Positions 1 to 9,532 are shown, numbered from the stretch's first letter. The stretch: 64,000 bases of DNA from Ureibacillus acetophenoni (GCF_900220965.1 NZ_OBQC01000005.1:124001-188000); one strand, 5' to 3'. Notes: generated from the sequence alone by a model not told the origin. Numbers and translations are program-made.

Positions 1-594
1 ATCACAAAACGTCGTAATTTCATTCATATCATGAGACGTATATAAAATGATTTTACCTTGCTCTTTCGCTAATTTAACTAAGTACTTACCAATTTCGTTT
101 TTTGACTTCATATCGATACCAACTGTTGGTTCATCTAGTAAGATTAACAATGGATCGTGTAGCAAACTAATGGCTATGTTTAACTTGCGTTTCATGCCGC
201 CTGACAAAGATTTCACAGGCTCTTTCCACTGCTCTAGCTGCATATCAAGACAGAGCTGTCGACATTCTTCTTTTGTTCTCTTCTTCCAGGAAAGCTTCGA
301 AAAAAATAACATATTCTGTTCAACGGTGAATTCTTCCCATAGGGAGATTTCTTGTGGAACATAACCTACAATTTTACGAATTTCTTCAATTTTTCGTCCA
401 TATAATAAATCGCCCAATTGTACTGTGCCTTTAGAGGCTTTAGTTATAGTAGCTAGAATATTTAACATGGTGGATTTCCCAGCACCATTTTCTCCAACTA
501 ATCCAACCACTTCTCCTCTATTTAGTTGAAAGGAGACTTGGTGTAAAATTTTCTTCTTTCCATAGCTCTTCTCTAAATCTATTACCTTAAGCAT
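1..594 (-). CDS. ABC transporter ATP-binding protein (partial, C-terminus off window)
   Basis: ATPase subunit of an ABC-2 type exporter; it would energise the two permeases encoded just upstream. The visible 198 residues include a Walker A motif GENGAGKS, the signature LSGGMKRK, Walker B LLILLDEPT and the switch histidine in the TSHDMNE stretch. The ATG at 594 overlaps the end of the preceding permease gene by 8 bp, which implies translational coupling. The gene runs off the left edge, so the C-terminus is unseen. The substrate is unknown. Confidence 0.93.
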   Translation of the reverse strand, partial: MLKVIDLEKSYGKKKILHQVSFQLNRGEVVGLVGENGAGKSTMLNILATITKASKGTVQLGDLLYGRKIEEIRKIVGYVPQEISLWEEFTVEQNMLFFSKLSWKKRTKEECRQLCLDMQLEQWKEPVKSLSGGMKRKLNIAISLLHDPLLILLDEPTVGIDMKSKNEIGKYLVKLAKEQGKIILYTSHDMNEITTFCD

Positions 595-1723
595 GTAACT
601 TGTCTCCCTTCATATACCAAATACAGAACCAACCTAAAAGAATGACTAACCACACAAATGGAATTTGCTCGGCTATTAAACTCGTTATTGGACTCAAGTA
701 TTTTATCCAACTCCATTGAGTTGTTAGCCCATCAATTGGAATAATCGCTCCACTCAACAATGTCAAAATTAAAGCAAAACCAAATGTACTTACATAGTAC
801 ATTAATGATTGTTTAAATACATTCACAACTAAAAAGGCTAGTAAACTAATGACAAACTTATAGAATAAGAACGAAATCCAAAATGCACTTGAATTTGGCT
901 GCATTAGAACCTGGTTTAATATAAACAGAGAGAGTAAATCTACTAGTACAATAATAACTGTATAAAGGGCAAAACTTATTATTGCGTAGTATTTAAAGCT
1001 TATAGATGTAAATAGCCATCTTATATGTAATTCATCTCGTTTTTCTTTAATAACCCAATCAAAAATAAAAAAGGTCGAAATCAAACTAAAGAATGCCCAG
1101 ATCCCCCAGATATTAAAGACTGGTAATACTTCATCTTCCTCTATCTCTATTGTTTGATTTTGGTAAGAAAAGTTTGTTTGTAATAGCTGCTGTGTTTCTT
1201 GCTTTTCTACACTGACCTGTACAATTTCCTCCCAATTCCACTCTTCATCCGATCCGTATTCCTTAAACAAATCCTTTACTTCATATGCAGCCCTCATTCG
1301 GGATACATCTTCTTGTACAAATGAAGTCATTAGCTCTTTTACCGCAAAGTAAGCGTAGGAACGATTAGATGAATAAGCATCAATTAATTGATTTCTTTTC
1401 CCATCCAGAATCATTTCCTCATATCGGTTGTGAAGTACAAACACACTATCTAACTCATGTTTTTCTAATTGATTTATCGCTTCACGTTCATTTAGTAACT
1501 TTACATCTATATATGAGACCTCTTCTAATTTTTCAATTAAGCCGTTGGATAACAGTGATTCTTCTTCAACAACGATACCAATAGGGATTTTTGAATCCTC
1601 GCCCCAAAAACCAACTATTTTGGACGTTAAGAATGTTAAGAGCAGGGGGAAAAGCATCCAGAAGACGAGACTTTTCCAATCTTTTCTTACTCTTAAAACT
1701 CTCGCATATAAAATTCCTTTCAA
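587..1723 (-). CDS. ABC-2 type transporter permease
   Basis: Membrane subunit of the same exporter. It has one N-terminal membrane segment (about residues 15-35), a large extracytoplasmic region of about 170 residues, then five or six hydrophobic segments, the usual ABC-2 layout. A GTG lies 9 bp upstream, but the TTG at 1723 sits 8 nt behind a GAGG ribosome site and overlaps the previous stop codon as TTGA, so TTG is preferred (378 residues). It is paired with a similar permease upstream, suggesting a heterodimer. Substrate not recognisable. Confidence 0.85.
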   Translation of the reverse strand: MKGILYARVLRVRKDWKSLVFWMLFPLLLTFLTSKIVGFWGEDSKIPIGIVVEEESLLSNGLIEKLEEVSYIDVKLLNEREAINQLEKHELDSVFVLHNRYEEMILDGKRNQLIDAYSSNRSYAYFAVKELMTSFVQEDVSRMRAAYEVKDLFKEYGSDEEWNWEEIVQVSVEKQETQQLLQTNFSYQNQTIEIEEDEVLPVFNIWGIWAFFSLISTFFIFDWVIKEKRDELHIRWLFTSISFKYYAIISFALYTVIIVLVDLLSLFILNQVLMQPNSSAFWISFLFYKFVISLLAFLVVNVFKQSLMYYVSTFGFALILTLLSGAIIPIDGLTTQWSWIKYLSPITSLIAEQIPFVWLVILLGWFCIWYMKGDKLHA

Positions 1724-2943
1724 CTTCCCCACCTCTCTTTAACGGTCGTTGATAGCCATAGCAACACAAAGCCGGTGATTGTAGTAATAGTTAGTCGAGT
1801 AAATTCCGCATAATTTCTATCCTCAAGAGCAATATCAGTTATCCAATTGAATATTTCATTCGAAAAGATGTAAGGTAAAACATCCTGTAAAGATAGTGGC
1901 AAGTAAATTGAAGGAATAATTGAACCACTTGTAATGATGATAAAAAATAAAAATAAAATTTGGATGAGCATCGCCATTTTCACCGATTTAATCCATACAT
2001 CAATGATTGAAATCCCCAATAGTATTAGGAGCCCGTATAAAGTTGTATAGTGCATTAATCTTAAATAATCAACCACATATAAGTTTAATGAAAAATAGTT
2101 CGCTATAACTAAAAACCCAACCCAAGCTAAAAATAGACCACATGCAAATGAAACAATTATTCTAGAAAGTACATTTTGCCAAATTGTTAAGCCTAATAAT
2201 TTTAGTCGGATTATTAAGGATGGAGACTCATCTTTACGCAATATTGTATATAAACCAAATAACCATATAGTGAAGGCTAGAAACCACCCAGAAAGGGTAA
2301 AGAAATGTGTTGGTGATGATGTCGCAATATTGGTAATGGTTTTTTCTTTTACTAATTGATCTTTAGCTAACGTAAAGAGTGTGAATTCTATAAACAGTTC
2401 GTATCGATAGTTTTGGTATGTATCGTTAGACATGTCTGTTTTTCTCGCATAATCATAAACCGTTAAAATATTTGCTTGTGCAGTTTCTATGTATCTTGTA
2501 AAACTTTCAACTAATTCTTTCACTATAAAACTATCTGTCTTCTGATTCGCATTTCCAACAATAGGAATAGTTAATGAATTACCATTATACATACTTTCAG
2601 TAAACTGTTTAGGCAAAACAATATATGCACTAATTTCATTTTCTTCGATTTGTATTATTGCTTCTTCTTCACTCATTATTGTTAATTCAACCGATCCATC
2701 TTGACTAAAGCTTGTTTTCAAGAAGCTACTAATCATTTTCGTTTCTTCTGTCTGATCCTCGTCCACTAATGCCATGGCAATTTTTGAATCGGATGGTGAA
2801 TCAATCAACGATATTACCATAAAAGAAACGATTGAAATGATAAGTATTGGAAATACAAAAAGCAGAAGAAGTGATTTCCACTTCTTCTGTAACTGTTTTA
2901 CATATTGATGAATGAAGAATAATATATTTTTAATATTTCTCAC
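1720..2943 (-). CDS. ABC-2 type transporter permease
   Basis: Second membrane subunit of the exporter, with an N-terminal membrane helix, a long extracytoplasmic segment and a C-terminal cluster of hydrophobic helices. Two starts are possible. The ATG at 2958 has no ribosome site, whereas the GTG at 2943 lies behind GGTGAT at good spacing, so 2943 is chosen (407 residues). It follows the Asn/Gln-rich membrane protein gene closely and is coupled by overlap to the next permease. It is diverged from its partner in sequence but has the same layout. Confidence 0.82.
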   Translation of the reverse strand: MRNIKNILFFIHQYVKQLQKKWKSLLLLFVFPILIISIVSFMVISLIDSPSDSKIAMALVDEDQTEETKMISSFLKTSFSQDGSVELTIMSEEEAIIQIEENEISAYIVLPKQFTESMYNGNSLTIPIVGNANQKTDSFIVKELVESFTRYIETAQANILTVYDYARKTDMSNDTYQNYRYELFIEFTLFTLAKDQLVKEKTITNIATSSPTHFFTLSGWFLAFTIWLFGLYTILRKDESPSLIIRLKLLGLTIWQNVLSRIIVSFACGLFLAWVGFLVIANYFSLNLYVVDYLRLMHYTTLYGLLILLGISIIDVWIKSVKMAMLIQILFLFFIIITSGSIIPSIYLPLSLQDVLPYIFSNEIFNWITDIALEDRNYAEFTRLTITTITGFVLLWLSTTVKERWGS

Positions 2944-2961
2944 GGGGTAATCACCCATTCA

Positions 2962-4812
2962 TTAAAAAAGTCCAAGCTCAAAGTATAGCTCCATTGCCCA
3001 GCTTTGTGCTTTTGTAAGGAAGTCTTCCATCATATACGTTTCAATTTCGTCTGAATCCATTGCTCCAAGATTCACTAGATTATCCGTTGGAATATCTACA
3101 TTTTTAATAAATGAACCAGTTTCATCTACTAATATAGCAATATCGAATTCGTACGATTCAATACCGAATCGATGTTCACCTTCCATTGAGTCGCCTTTGT
3201 AAGAAGAGTCACCTTCCCAGAACAGTTCAATTTCATCATAGTCATCTTGGAAATACAATGTACGATAGAATGAACGTTCTCCACCATTAAGTTCTTCTGA
3301 ACCTTCATAAGTAAAACCAGTACCGTAATCATCTAACAATGTAACTTCATCTTCAATTTCGCCATTTTTATAAGTTAAATCACCAACGAAGGATAGCTTT
3401 TCGCCCTCCACTTCAAATGTATAATCCCATTGTTGTTTTTCATTAGTAAATAGACGAGTACCTTCTGCTTTAAACTCACCAATTTCTAAATCACTTTGAA
3501 CTACTGTATCATTACTAATCCAAACTGTGTAACTAATGCCAGTTGGGATATCAGTGTCTTTTAACTCCTTAATAGCTGAGTCTAATCCCTCGTTAATATC
3601 AATATCAAACTCATCATCAAAAGATCCTGCTGTACCTGTAGCGTTTTTCACTGTTTCAAGAATAATATCTTCAAATTTCGGGTCATCTTTAGCCTTTTCA
3701 AGTACTTTTACTAAAATGTCTTTAATTTGGTCGCCACTTAATTCTAATGAAATCTTATTCGCTTTTAAGTTATCGCCAAATACATCAATATCTTCAGCTT
3801 CTTCTTTAAACGCATCTTCTGGAATTGAGTTATAGAAGAATAATAAATATTCTTTTACTAAATACTCCTGATTTTCTTTTGAAAAGACATTTTTGCCCAT
3901 CCAATCATTTAATCCTAATGTCTCTGTGCCTTCATAATAAGGATCTAATGTTCTCATAAAATTACCGAAATCTTCGTCTTTAATTTGAAGAATATCATCA
4001 GTGAATGGGAATCCGAACATTAATTCTTTTGTTGTAACATAAGCAGATATGTCTTCAATCTTCACTCCATTAACATCTGCACCCAAATCAGCTTTTAATA
4101 ATTGTTTGTTCGGGTCTAATTGAACTTCTAAAGAAAGAGTTGAGTTATTTATTATTTCAACAGCCATCTCTTCTTCATAACTATAAAAATCGCCGTTGAT
4201 GTCTGCTCCAATTGTATATGTATATTCTGCTGGTGTTGTTTCTGCTTTTTTAGCCCATTCAACTTCTGGTTGGTAACGATTTTCGAATGCGCTCTTTAGT
4301 TGTTTCCATGAGTTTAATTCAGCAAGTAGTAGTTGGTCTTTTGTAGACTTTTGCATATTGAAGAATGCAAATGCACCGCCACCAATTAATAATAAAGCAA
4401 AAATTGCACTAATAATTGTTACTGCAAATTTTTTAGATTTTGGTTTTTTCGGATTTGAATTTTGATTTCCATATTGGTTTTGATATCCATGCTGGTTTTG
4501 TTGGTTACCGTATTGATTTTGATTTCCAAACTGGTTTTGACCTTGGTATTGCTGTTGATTGTTAAATTGTTGGTTCTGACCTTGGTATTGATTTTGGTTT
4601 GGATTCCAATATTTGTCCTGTTCTGTATATTGACCTGAGTTTTGGTTCATGTATTGATTCTGATTTGGGTCAACATTTTGTTGGTTTGGATTCTGTCCAA
4701 ATTGGTTCTGATTTGCATTACCGTAGTTTTGGTTTGCGTTTCCATCTTGACCTGGATTTTGCCCCTGATTTGGATTTCCACCCTGGTTTGGAAACTGATT
4801 ATCTTCGTTCAA
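2962..4812 (-). CDS. Asn/Gln-rich single-pass membrane protein, first gene of ABC export operon
   Basis: The family is not recognised with certainty. Residues 1-120 are almost entirely Asn, Gln, Gly, Pro and Tyr in short imperfect repeats (NQNQYGNQ-like). Then come a Lys/Pro-rich stop-transfer stretch and one membrane helix at about 129-151, followed by about 465 acidic extracytoplasmic residues without obvious catalytic motifs. With no signal peptide, the low-complexity part should be cytoplasmic. The start is TTG, 8 nt behind AAGGAGG. It leads the operon with two ABC-2 permeases and an ATPase, so it is probably a sensor, accessory or substrate-capturing partner of that exporter (inference). 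Confidence 0.85.
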   Translation of the reverse strand: MNEDNQFPNQGGNPNQGQNPGQDGNANQNYGNANQNQFGQNPNQQNVDPNQNQYMNQNSGQYTEQDKYWNPNQNQYQGQNQQFNNQQQYQGQNQFGNQNQYGNQQNQHGYQNQYGNQNSNPKKPKSKKFAVTIISAIFALLLIGGGAFAFFNMQKSTKDQLLLAELNSWKQLKSAFENRYQPEVEWAKKAETTPAEYTYTIGADINGDFYSYEEEMAVEIINNSTLSLEVQLDPNKQLLKADLGADVNGVKIEDISAYVTTKELMFGFPFTDDILQIKDEDFGNFMRTLDPYYEGTETLGLNDWMGKNVFSKENQEYLVKEYLLFFYNSIPEDAFKEEAEDIDVFGDNLKANKISLELSGDQIKDILVKVLEKAKDDPKFEDIILETVKNATGTAGSFDDEFDIDINEGLDSAIKELKDTDIPTGISYTVWISNDTVVQSDLEIGEFKAEGTRLFTNEKQQWDYTFEVEGEKLSFVGDLTYKNGEIEDEVTLLDDYGTGFTYEGSEELNGGERSFYRTLYFQDDYDEIELFWEGDSSYKGDSMEGEHRFGIESYEFDIAILVDETGSFIKNVDIPTDNLVNLGAMDSDEIETYMMEDFLTKAQSWAMELYFELGLF

Positions 4813-5069
4813 TCTTAATCCTCCTTAATTTCTTTACCTCACTGCTCCATTAAACAGTTGCCTATTTAATCATAGCTGTATTTCCAAATTAGTGTAATAA
4901 GTCTATAGTAAACAAAAATTTACACTTAAGTAAAAGTTTAATATATTATTAGGTAAGTTTATATAGGAAATTTTTAGGATATTCCTAAAGTCCCGTTTTC
5001 CATCTTTAATTTTCTCAAGCTCACAGACATATATTACACTGTTCATCATTGGTTAGAGGAGGCTATGTA

Positions 5070-6479
5070 TTGTTAATTCACGTCGTGAAAAGGGGCGATA
5101 CGCTTTGGCAGCTTGCGAGACTTTACAATGTAACGATCGATTCCATTCAACGTATAAACGAATTACCAAACCCCAATCGCTTATTACTAGGTCAATCAAT
5201 TGTCATACCAGTAGCCGGGACCTTTCACACAATTAAACCTGGTGATACTTTCTGGTCAATTGCAAGTCAGTATGGTATTTCAGTGAATGCAATTCTACAA
5301 GCTAATCAAACAGTTAATCCAAATTCTCTTTTACCAGGTAGTACTCTTTATATTCCACCATTAATCCACATCGTTCAATCAGGACAAAATTTATCCCAAA
5401 TAGCTAGGCTATACGGTACAACTGTAGACGCAATTATAAGGGAAAACCAAATTACTAATCCCAATCTTATCTATGTTGGAAGCCAACTAGTTATTCCAAG
5501 AAGTAAACCTGTCATTGAAGTTAATGCCTATTCATACCAAAAAGATCAAGATGCCGCTAATACCCTCCAACAAATTGGTCACTTATTAACTTATTTCAGC
5601 CCATTTGCTTATATGATTAAAGAAGATGGTACTTTAGAGCCATTTGATGATGATTTAATGCTACAAGCTGCTATATCAAAAAATGCAGTGCCCATGTTAG
5701 CTATTACAAATCTATCTGCAACAAGTACAGGTACAAATCTAGCTCACGCTGTTTTATCTAATCCACAAATAAGAGAAACACTCATAACGAATATTCTTCG
5801 GATAATGGATGAAAAGGGGTATAAAGGAGTAAATATCGATTTTGAATATGTGCCACCAGAAGACCGTGAAAATTATAATCAATTTTTACAGTTAGCCGTA
5901 GATCGTTTACATGAACGTGGATACTTCGTTTCAACAGCAGTAGCACCTAAAACGAGTGGAACACAAACAGGTTTATTGTATACCGCGCATGATTACGAAG
6001 CTCACGGACGAATTGCGGATTTTGTTGTATTAATGACCTATGAATGGGGTTGGAGAGGTGCTTCACCACAAGCAATTTCGCCTATAAATCAAATGAGAAG
6101 AGTTGTTGAATATGCACTATCCGTCATGCCTGCCAATAAGATATTCTTAGGGTTTCAAATTTACGCTAGGGATTGGAAGATTCCTCACAAACAAGGAGAT
6201 GTAGCTGAAACCTTTAGCGCACAAGAAGCAGTTCGAAGAGCAACACAATATAGTGCTGTAATTCAATACGATGAAGTTGCACAGTCACCATTCTTCCGAT
6301 ATACAGATGAAAGTGGCCAAGGTCATGAAGTATGGTTTGAAGATGCTCGTAGTGCGCAAGCAAAATTTGATATGGCAAAACAATATAATCTAAGGGGAAT
6401 TAGTTATTGGGCGTTAGGATATCCATATCCGCAAAATTGGGCTTTACTTAATGATAATTTCACCATACGAAAATTATGA
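5070..6479 (+). CDS. sleL: LysM-GH18 spore peptidoglycan N-acetylglucosaminidase (SleL/YaaH-like)
   Basis: Predicted spore cortex-lytic glycosidase that cleaves muropeptides during germination. Three LysM domains occupy about residues 1-47, 50-97 and 100-144, followed by a GH18 domain to the end. The catalytic motif reads GVNIDFEY, with the acid Glu at about 259. There is no signal peptide, as usual for proteins packed into the spore coat or cortex from the mother cell. An in-frame TTG at 5049 exists, but the TTG at 5070 lies 7 nt behind AGAGGAGG and is chosen (469 residues). SleL/YaaH usually has two LysM domains, so three is slightly unusual. It is followed after 21 nt by another LysM peptidoglycan enzyme. 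The symbol is by family resemblance. Confidence 0.85.
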   Translation: MLIHVVKRGDTLWQLARLYNVTIDSIQRINELPNPNRLLLGQSIVIPVAGTFHTIKPGDTFWSIASQYGISVNAILQANQTVNPNSLLPGSTLYIPPLIHIVQSGQNLSQIARLYGTTVDAIIRENQITNPNLIYVGSQLVIPRSKPVIEVNAYSYQKDQDAANTLQQIGHLLTYFSPFAYMIKEDGTLEPFDDDLMLQAAISKNAVPMLAITNLSATSTGTNLAHAVLSNPQIRETLITNILRIMDEKGYKGVNIDFEYVPPEDRENYNQFLQLAVDRLHERGYFVSTAVAPKTSGTQTGLLYTAHDYEAHGRIADFVVLMTYEWGWRGASPQAISPINQMRRVVEYALSVMPANKIFLGFQIYARDWKIPHKQGDVAETFSAQEAVRRATQYSAVIQYDEVAQSPFFRYTDESGQGHEVWFEDARSAQAKFDMAKQYNLRGISYWALGYPYPQNWALLNDNFTIRKL

Positions 6480-6500
6480 ATCGACTAAGGGAGGTATACG

Positions 6501-7691
6501 GTGGACGTTTATGCGAGAAGAGGAGATACATTTTGGTATTATAGCCAGCTTTTCAAATTACCTCTTCAATTAATCATTGATTCAAACTGGGATGTTAATC
6601 CACAAACTTTTACAGTTGGTCAAAGAGTTCGAATTCCAGGATATGTTGCAGTAAATTATCAAATACAACCAGGTGATTCTTTATGGTCCATTGCAAGAAG
6701 ACGAAATGTTCCCCTTGATTCTTTATTTCTTGTTAACCCTACGTTTGACCCGAACCGATTACAAATAGGCGAAATTATTTTAATACCACAAAGAGTAACA
6801 TGGCGAGTCGTAAATGGGCGACAAAATTATGAATATAACATCATGCTTAATGATCTCCAAAATTTGGCAACAATCTATCCTTTCATTCAATCAGCTTCTA
6901 TTGGAAACAGTGTACTTGGTCGAACGATTCCTGAGGTATTAGTTGGGAATGGACCAAAACGTGTCCATTACAACGGTTCTTTCCATGCGAACGAATGGAT
7001 TACAACACCCGTCATTATGACTTTTTTAAATGATTATTTAATATCTCTAACAAATCAAACGCCTATCCGTGGCTTAAATACATTTCCACTTTACCAACAA
7101 TCTTCGCTATCAATTGTACCAATGGTTAACCCTGACGGTGTAAATTTAGTAATTAACGGGCCATCGGAAGCTGAACCTTACCGAAGCAGAGTTATTGAAT
7201 GGAATAATGGAAGTATGGATTTTTCTGGTTGGAAAGCGAACTTTAATGGGGTAGATTTAAATGATCAGTTCCCTGCAAACTGGGAAGCTGAAAGAGAACG
7301 CAATCCAAAAACACCTGGTCCTAGAGATTATGGTGGTGAAGCTCCTCTAACAGAACCTGAAGCTATTGCTATGGCTGAGTTAACAAGAAGACGTGATTTT
7401 GCAAGAGTGCTTGCGTTCCATACACAAGGTCAAGTAATTTACTGGGGCTATGAGAACATGGAGCCACCTGAAGCTGAAATACTTGTAAATGAGTTTGCTA
7501 GAGTAAGCGGGTATACTCCTGTGAAATCAATCGAAAGCTACGCAGGTTACAAAGATTGGTTTATTCAAGATTGGCGTCGTCCTGGCTTTACTGTTGAATT
7601 AGGAACAGGGGTTAATCCACTACCATTAAGCCAGTTTGACGAAATTTATGAAGAAACATTAGGTATTTTCCTAGCAGCACTGTATATGTAA
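6501..7691 (+). CDS. enp1: LysM-M14 gamma-D-glutamyl-diamino acid endopeptidase I
   Basis: Zinc carboxypeptidase-fold enzyme that cuts the gamma-D-Glu-diamino acid bond of peptidoglycan stem peptides. Two LysM domains (about 1-47 and 52-97) precede an M14 domain. Zinc ligands are His162 and Glu165 (in HANEW) and His307 (AFHTQG); the catalytic Glu is 366 (TVELGTG). The 396-residue length and these positions agree with the endopeptidase I described from Lysinibacillus sphaericus. The GTG start is behind GGGAGGT. No signal peptide, consistent with a spore enzyme. It is probably cotranscribed with the SleL-like gene. Confidence 0.9.
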   Translation: MDVYARRGDTFWYYSQLFKLPLQLIIDSNWDVNPQTFTVGQRVRIPGYVAVNYQIQPGDSLWSIARRRNVPLDSLFLVNPTFDPNRLQIGEIILIPQRVTWRVVNGRQNYEYNIMLNDLQNLATIYPFIQSASIGNSVLGRTIPEVLVGNGPKRVHYNGSFHANEWITTPVIMTFLNDYLISLTNQTPIRGLNTFPLYQQSSLSIVPMVNPDGVNLVINGPSEAEPYRSRVIEWNNGSMDFSGWKANFNGVDLNDQFPANWEAERERNPKTPGPRDYGGEAPLTEPEAIAMAELTRRRDFARVLAFHTQGQVIYWGYENMEPPEAEILVNEFARVSGYTPVKSIESYAGYKDWFIQDWRRPGFTVELGTGVNPLPLSQFDEIYEETLGIFLAALYM

Positions 7692-7706
7692 ATACAACTC
7701 TATTTT

Positions 7707-7744
7707 CATCTCATTTTGACTACTTCAATATGAGATGTTTTTTT
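7707..7744 (+). terminator. Terminator after enp1
   Basis: An 8-bp perfect stem (CATCTCAT/ATGAGATG) with a 15-nt loop, followed by seven T residues, 15 nt after the enp1 stop codon. Confidence 0.8.
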
Positions 7745-7847
7745 ATGAGCTATTCGACAATATATGTCATCTTTCGTCAGGTCGTTGAATACTATATTCG
7801 TATGTACTTATAAAAATTTCCCGAGAATTTCGGGGGAATGGAGACAT

Positions 7848-8513
7848 ATGAAAAAATTACTTATATACCTTTTCGTACTGACGTTAGCTAGTGCTTTAAC
7901 TGCTTGTAATAGCTTACCAACGCCCCAAGTAAAAGAGCCTGAAAAACAGGAAGATACTCAAAAAAGTAAAGACCAAACGAATGAAGAAACAAATATAGAC
8001 AAAGAAGAAGTAGTAGTAGAAGAGGAAGAGGTTGAAGATGAAAAAGATACAACTAATAATACTACAGACAACCAAAACAAAGACAATACAACTACAGAAA
8101 ATGACGATTTAGCTTTAGCATTCCAAGCCTATATTGATGAAATTATGCTGCTCGCTCCAGAAGAGATTCGTATTATTGAAGCATATGGCAGTGTATCAGG
8201 TAATAACTATGTGAATGACTCCATTATGTATGATGAACTATATTATAATGTTGTACCATCCTATAACGAATTTGTAATAGCACTGGAAGGAATTAGTTCA
8301 GACAATGAAATCATTAATGACTTACACGCTATCTATGTGGAAGCAGCAACAATCCAATTAGGTGCATTTACAGTGATGATCACAGCGTTAGAAGAACAAA
8401 GTAGGGATTTAGTTGAAATGGCAAACCAAGGATTGTCTGAAGCTAGTAGCTTAATTACTGAATGGCAGGCGCAAGTTCAGATTCTTTCCGTTCAAACCGG
8501 AGTTAGTTTTTAA
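7848..8513 (+). CDS. Lipoprotein with acidic linker, unknown function
   Basis: A type II signal peptide ends in lipobox LTAC, with the lipidated Cys at residue 17. About 70 residues of Glu/Lys/Asp/Asn/Thr-rich linker follow, then a helical C-terminal domain of about 130 residues with no motif I recognise. The ATG at 7848 is chosen over an upstream in-frame ATG because it begins the signal peptide and follows a purine-rich GGGGAATGGAG stretch. Probably membrane-anchored on the outer face. It stands alone between terminators. Confidence 0.85.
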   Translation: MKKLLIYLFVLTLASALTACNSLPTPQVKEPEKQEDTQKSKDQTNEETNIDKEEVVVEEEEVEDEKDTTNNTTDNQNKDNTTTENDDLALAFQAYIDEIMLLAPEEIRIIEAYGSVSGNNYVNDSIMYDELYYNVVPSYNEFVIALEGISSDNEIINDLHAIYVEAATIQLGAFTVMITALEEQSRDLVEMANQGLSEASSLITEWQAQVQILSVQTGVSF

Positions 8514-8524
8514 TAATAATTATT

Positions 8525-8555
8525 GGCAGACCTTTTATTTGATGGTCTGCCTTTT
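8525..8555 (+). terminator. Terminator after lipoprotein gene
   Basis: Stem GGCAGACC/GGTCTGCC followed by TTTT, 11 nt after the stop codon. Confidence 0.85.
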
Positions 8556-8645
8556 ACATGTTGTTTAAATACTTTCAACTCGTGATTAAATAAACCTCGT
8601 TTAAGCCATATTAAGAGTGATTTTATATTTGAAAGGAGACTTAAT

Positions 8646-8816
8646 ATGGGTAGAGATGATAGCCAAGGTAAAAGTAATAATACAAGATCTTTGCCACAAA
8701 CGCCAAAAAATTTAAAAATTTCACCTAACAAAGTGAATGAGGAGTTTTCCCAAGAGTTAGATGAGCTTGGTGAATTAGTAAGAAAAGCAAAGAACAATAC
8801 AAAAAATAATAAATAG
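8646..8816 (+). CDS. YfhD-like small spore protein
   Basis: A 56-residue hydrophilic protein beginning MGRDDSQGK and containing LPQTPK and a FSQELDE segment. These resemble the YfhD family of small Bacillus proteins. The ATG follows GAAAGGAG. The SspH gene starts 12 nt after its stop, which supports forespore expression. Too short for a firm family call from sequence alone. Confidence 0.65.
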   Translation: MGRDDSQGKSNNTRSLPQTPKNLKISPNKVNEEFSQELDELGELVRKAKNNTKNNK

Positions 8817-8827
8817 GAGGTAGCTTC

Positions 8828-9019
8828 ATGGACTATCAACGAGCGCAAGAAATTGTTGCTTCGCCAAAAGAATATGAAGTAACCTACAACGGAGTCTCCG
8901 TTTGGATTGATAAACTTCATGAAGACCAAAAAACAGCAACTGTTCATTTACGGAAATCGTTAGAAGAACGATCTGAAGTCGATATTACAGAATTGAAAGA
9001 GGAATACTTAATCCATTAA
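8828..9019 (+). CDS. sspH: H-type small acid-soluble spore protein
   Basis: A 63-residue protein with the SspH hallmarks: a YQRAQEIVASP N-terminus, then EVTYNGVSVWID, TATVHLRKS and EERSEVDI. The family is made in the forespore under sigma-G in Bacillus subtilis and is a minor spore-core component. It is preceded by a strong AGGAGGT site and is probably cotranscribed with the YfhD-like gene upstream. Confidence 0.92.
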   Translation: MDYQRAQEIVASPKEYEVTYNGVSVWIDKLHEDQKTATVHLRKSLEERSEVDITELKEEYLIH

Positions 9020-9025
9020 TGTTTT

Positions 9026-9058
9026 CCCACGGGATATTATCTCGTGGGTTTTATTTTT
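9026..9058 (+). terminator. Terminator after sspH
   Basis: Stem CCCACG/CGTGGG with an 11-nt loop and a T-rich tail (TTTTATTTTT), 6 nt after the sspH stop. Confidence 0.85.
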
Positions 9059-9208
9059 GTAAAAATCGAACATGGAAATTATTAATAAGTCATTAATTTG
9101 TTTTAACATTGTCGATTAAAATTGTTATTGGTCAAGTTCTGTATATTCACATGGGATTGGGTAAATAATGGATATAGCTCTCTACCTTTAAAGTAAAGGA
9201 CGGATATA

Positions 9209-9532
9209 TTGAGAAATAAAGGCCTAATCTTGGCTTTAGGGATATTTGTTTCACTATTAAATTTATTTGACGGCTTTGCCACTAACTATGGTTACGTATA
9301 TAACCTAATTATCGAATTAAATCCGTTAATGGATTACTTATTAACAATTAGTCCAACTCTCTTTTTGAGTTTTAAATTTTTGACTTCGATTTTCATCATA
9401 CTGATTTCTTTCGCCGTATACTACAAAAGTAATGAGCGGTTTCAAAGACCTTTCTTATTCTCCTTAGTAATAATAAGTGTGATGTATACGGGTATATCTA
9501 TAATGCATATTTTCTGGTTAACGTATGTATAG
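9209..9532 (+). CDS. DUF5658-like integral membrane protein
   Basis: A 107-residue protein with three hydrophobic segments (about 6-25, 43-70, 78-105). The pattern of an early acidic residue in the first helix (LFDGFATNYG) and then ELNPLMDYLL is typical of small DUF5658 membrane proteins of unknown role. The TTG start lies behind AAAGGACGG. Monocistronic. Confidence 0.7.
   Translation: MRNKGLILALGIFVSLLNLFDGFATNYGYVYNLIIELNPLMDYLLTISPTLFLSFKFLTSIFIILISFAVYYKSNERFQRPFLFSLVIISVMYTGISIMHIFWLTYV

Noticed and set aside
4441-4812. Short repeats resembling a repeat array
   Set aside because: They are codon-level repeats of the Asn/Gln-rich N-terminus of a coding gene, not CRISPR or iterons.
8510-8947. 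145-codon minus-strand frame across the YfhD-like and sspH genes
   Set aside because: It is antisense to two well-supported spore genes with ribosome sites, and its translation is a low-complexity hydrophobic string.
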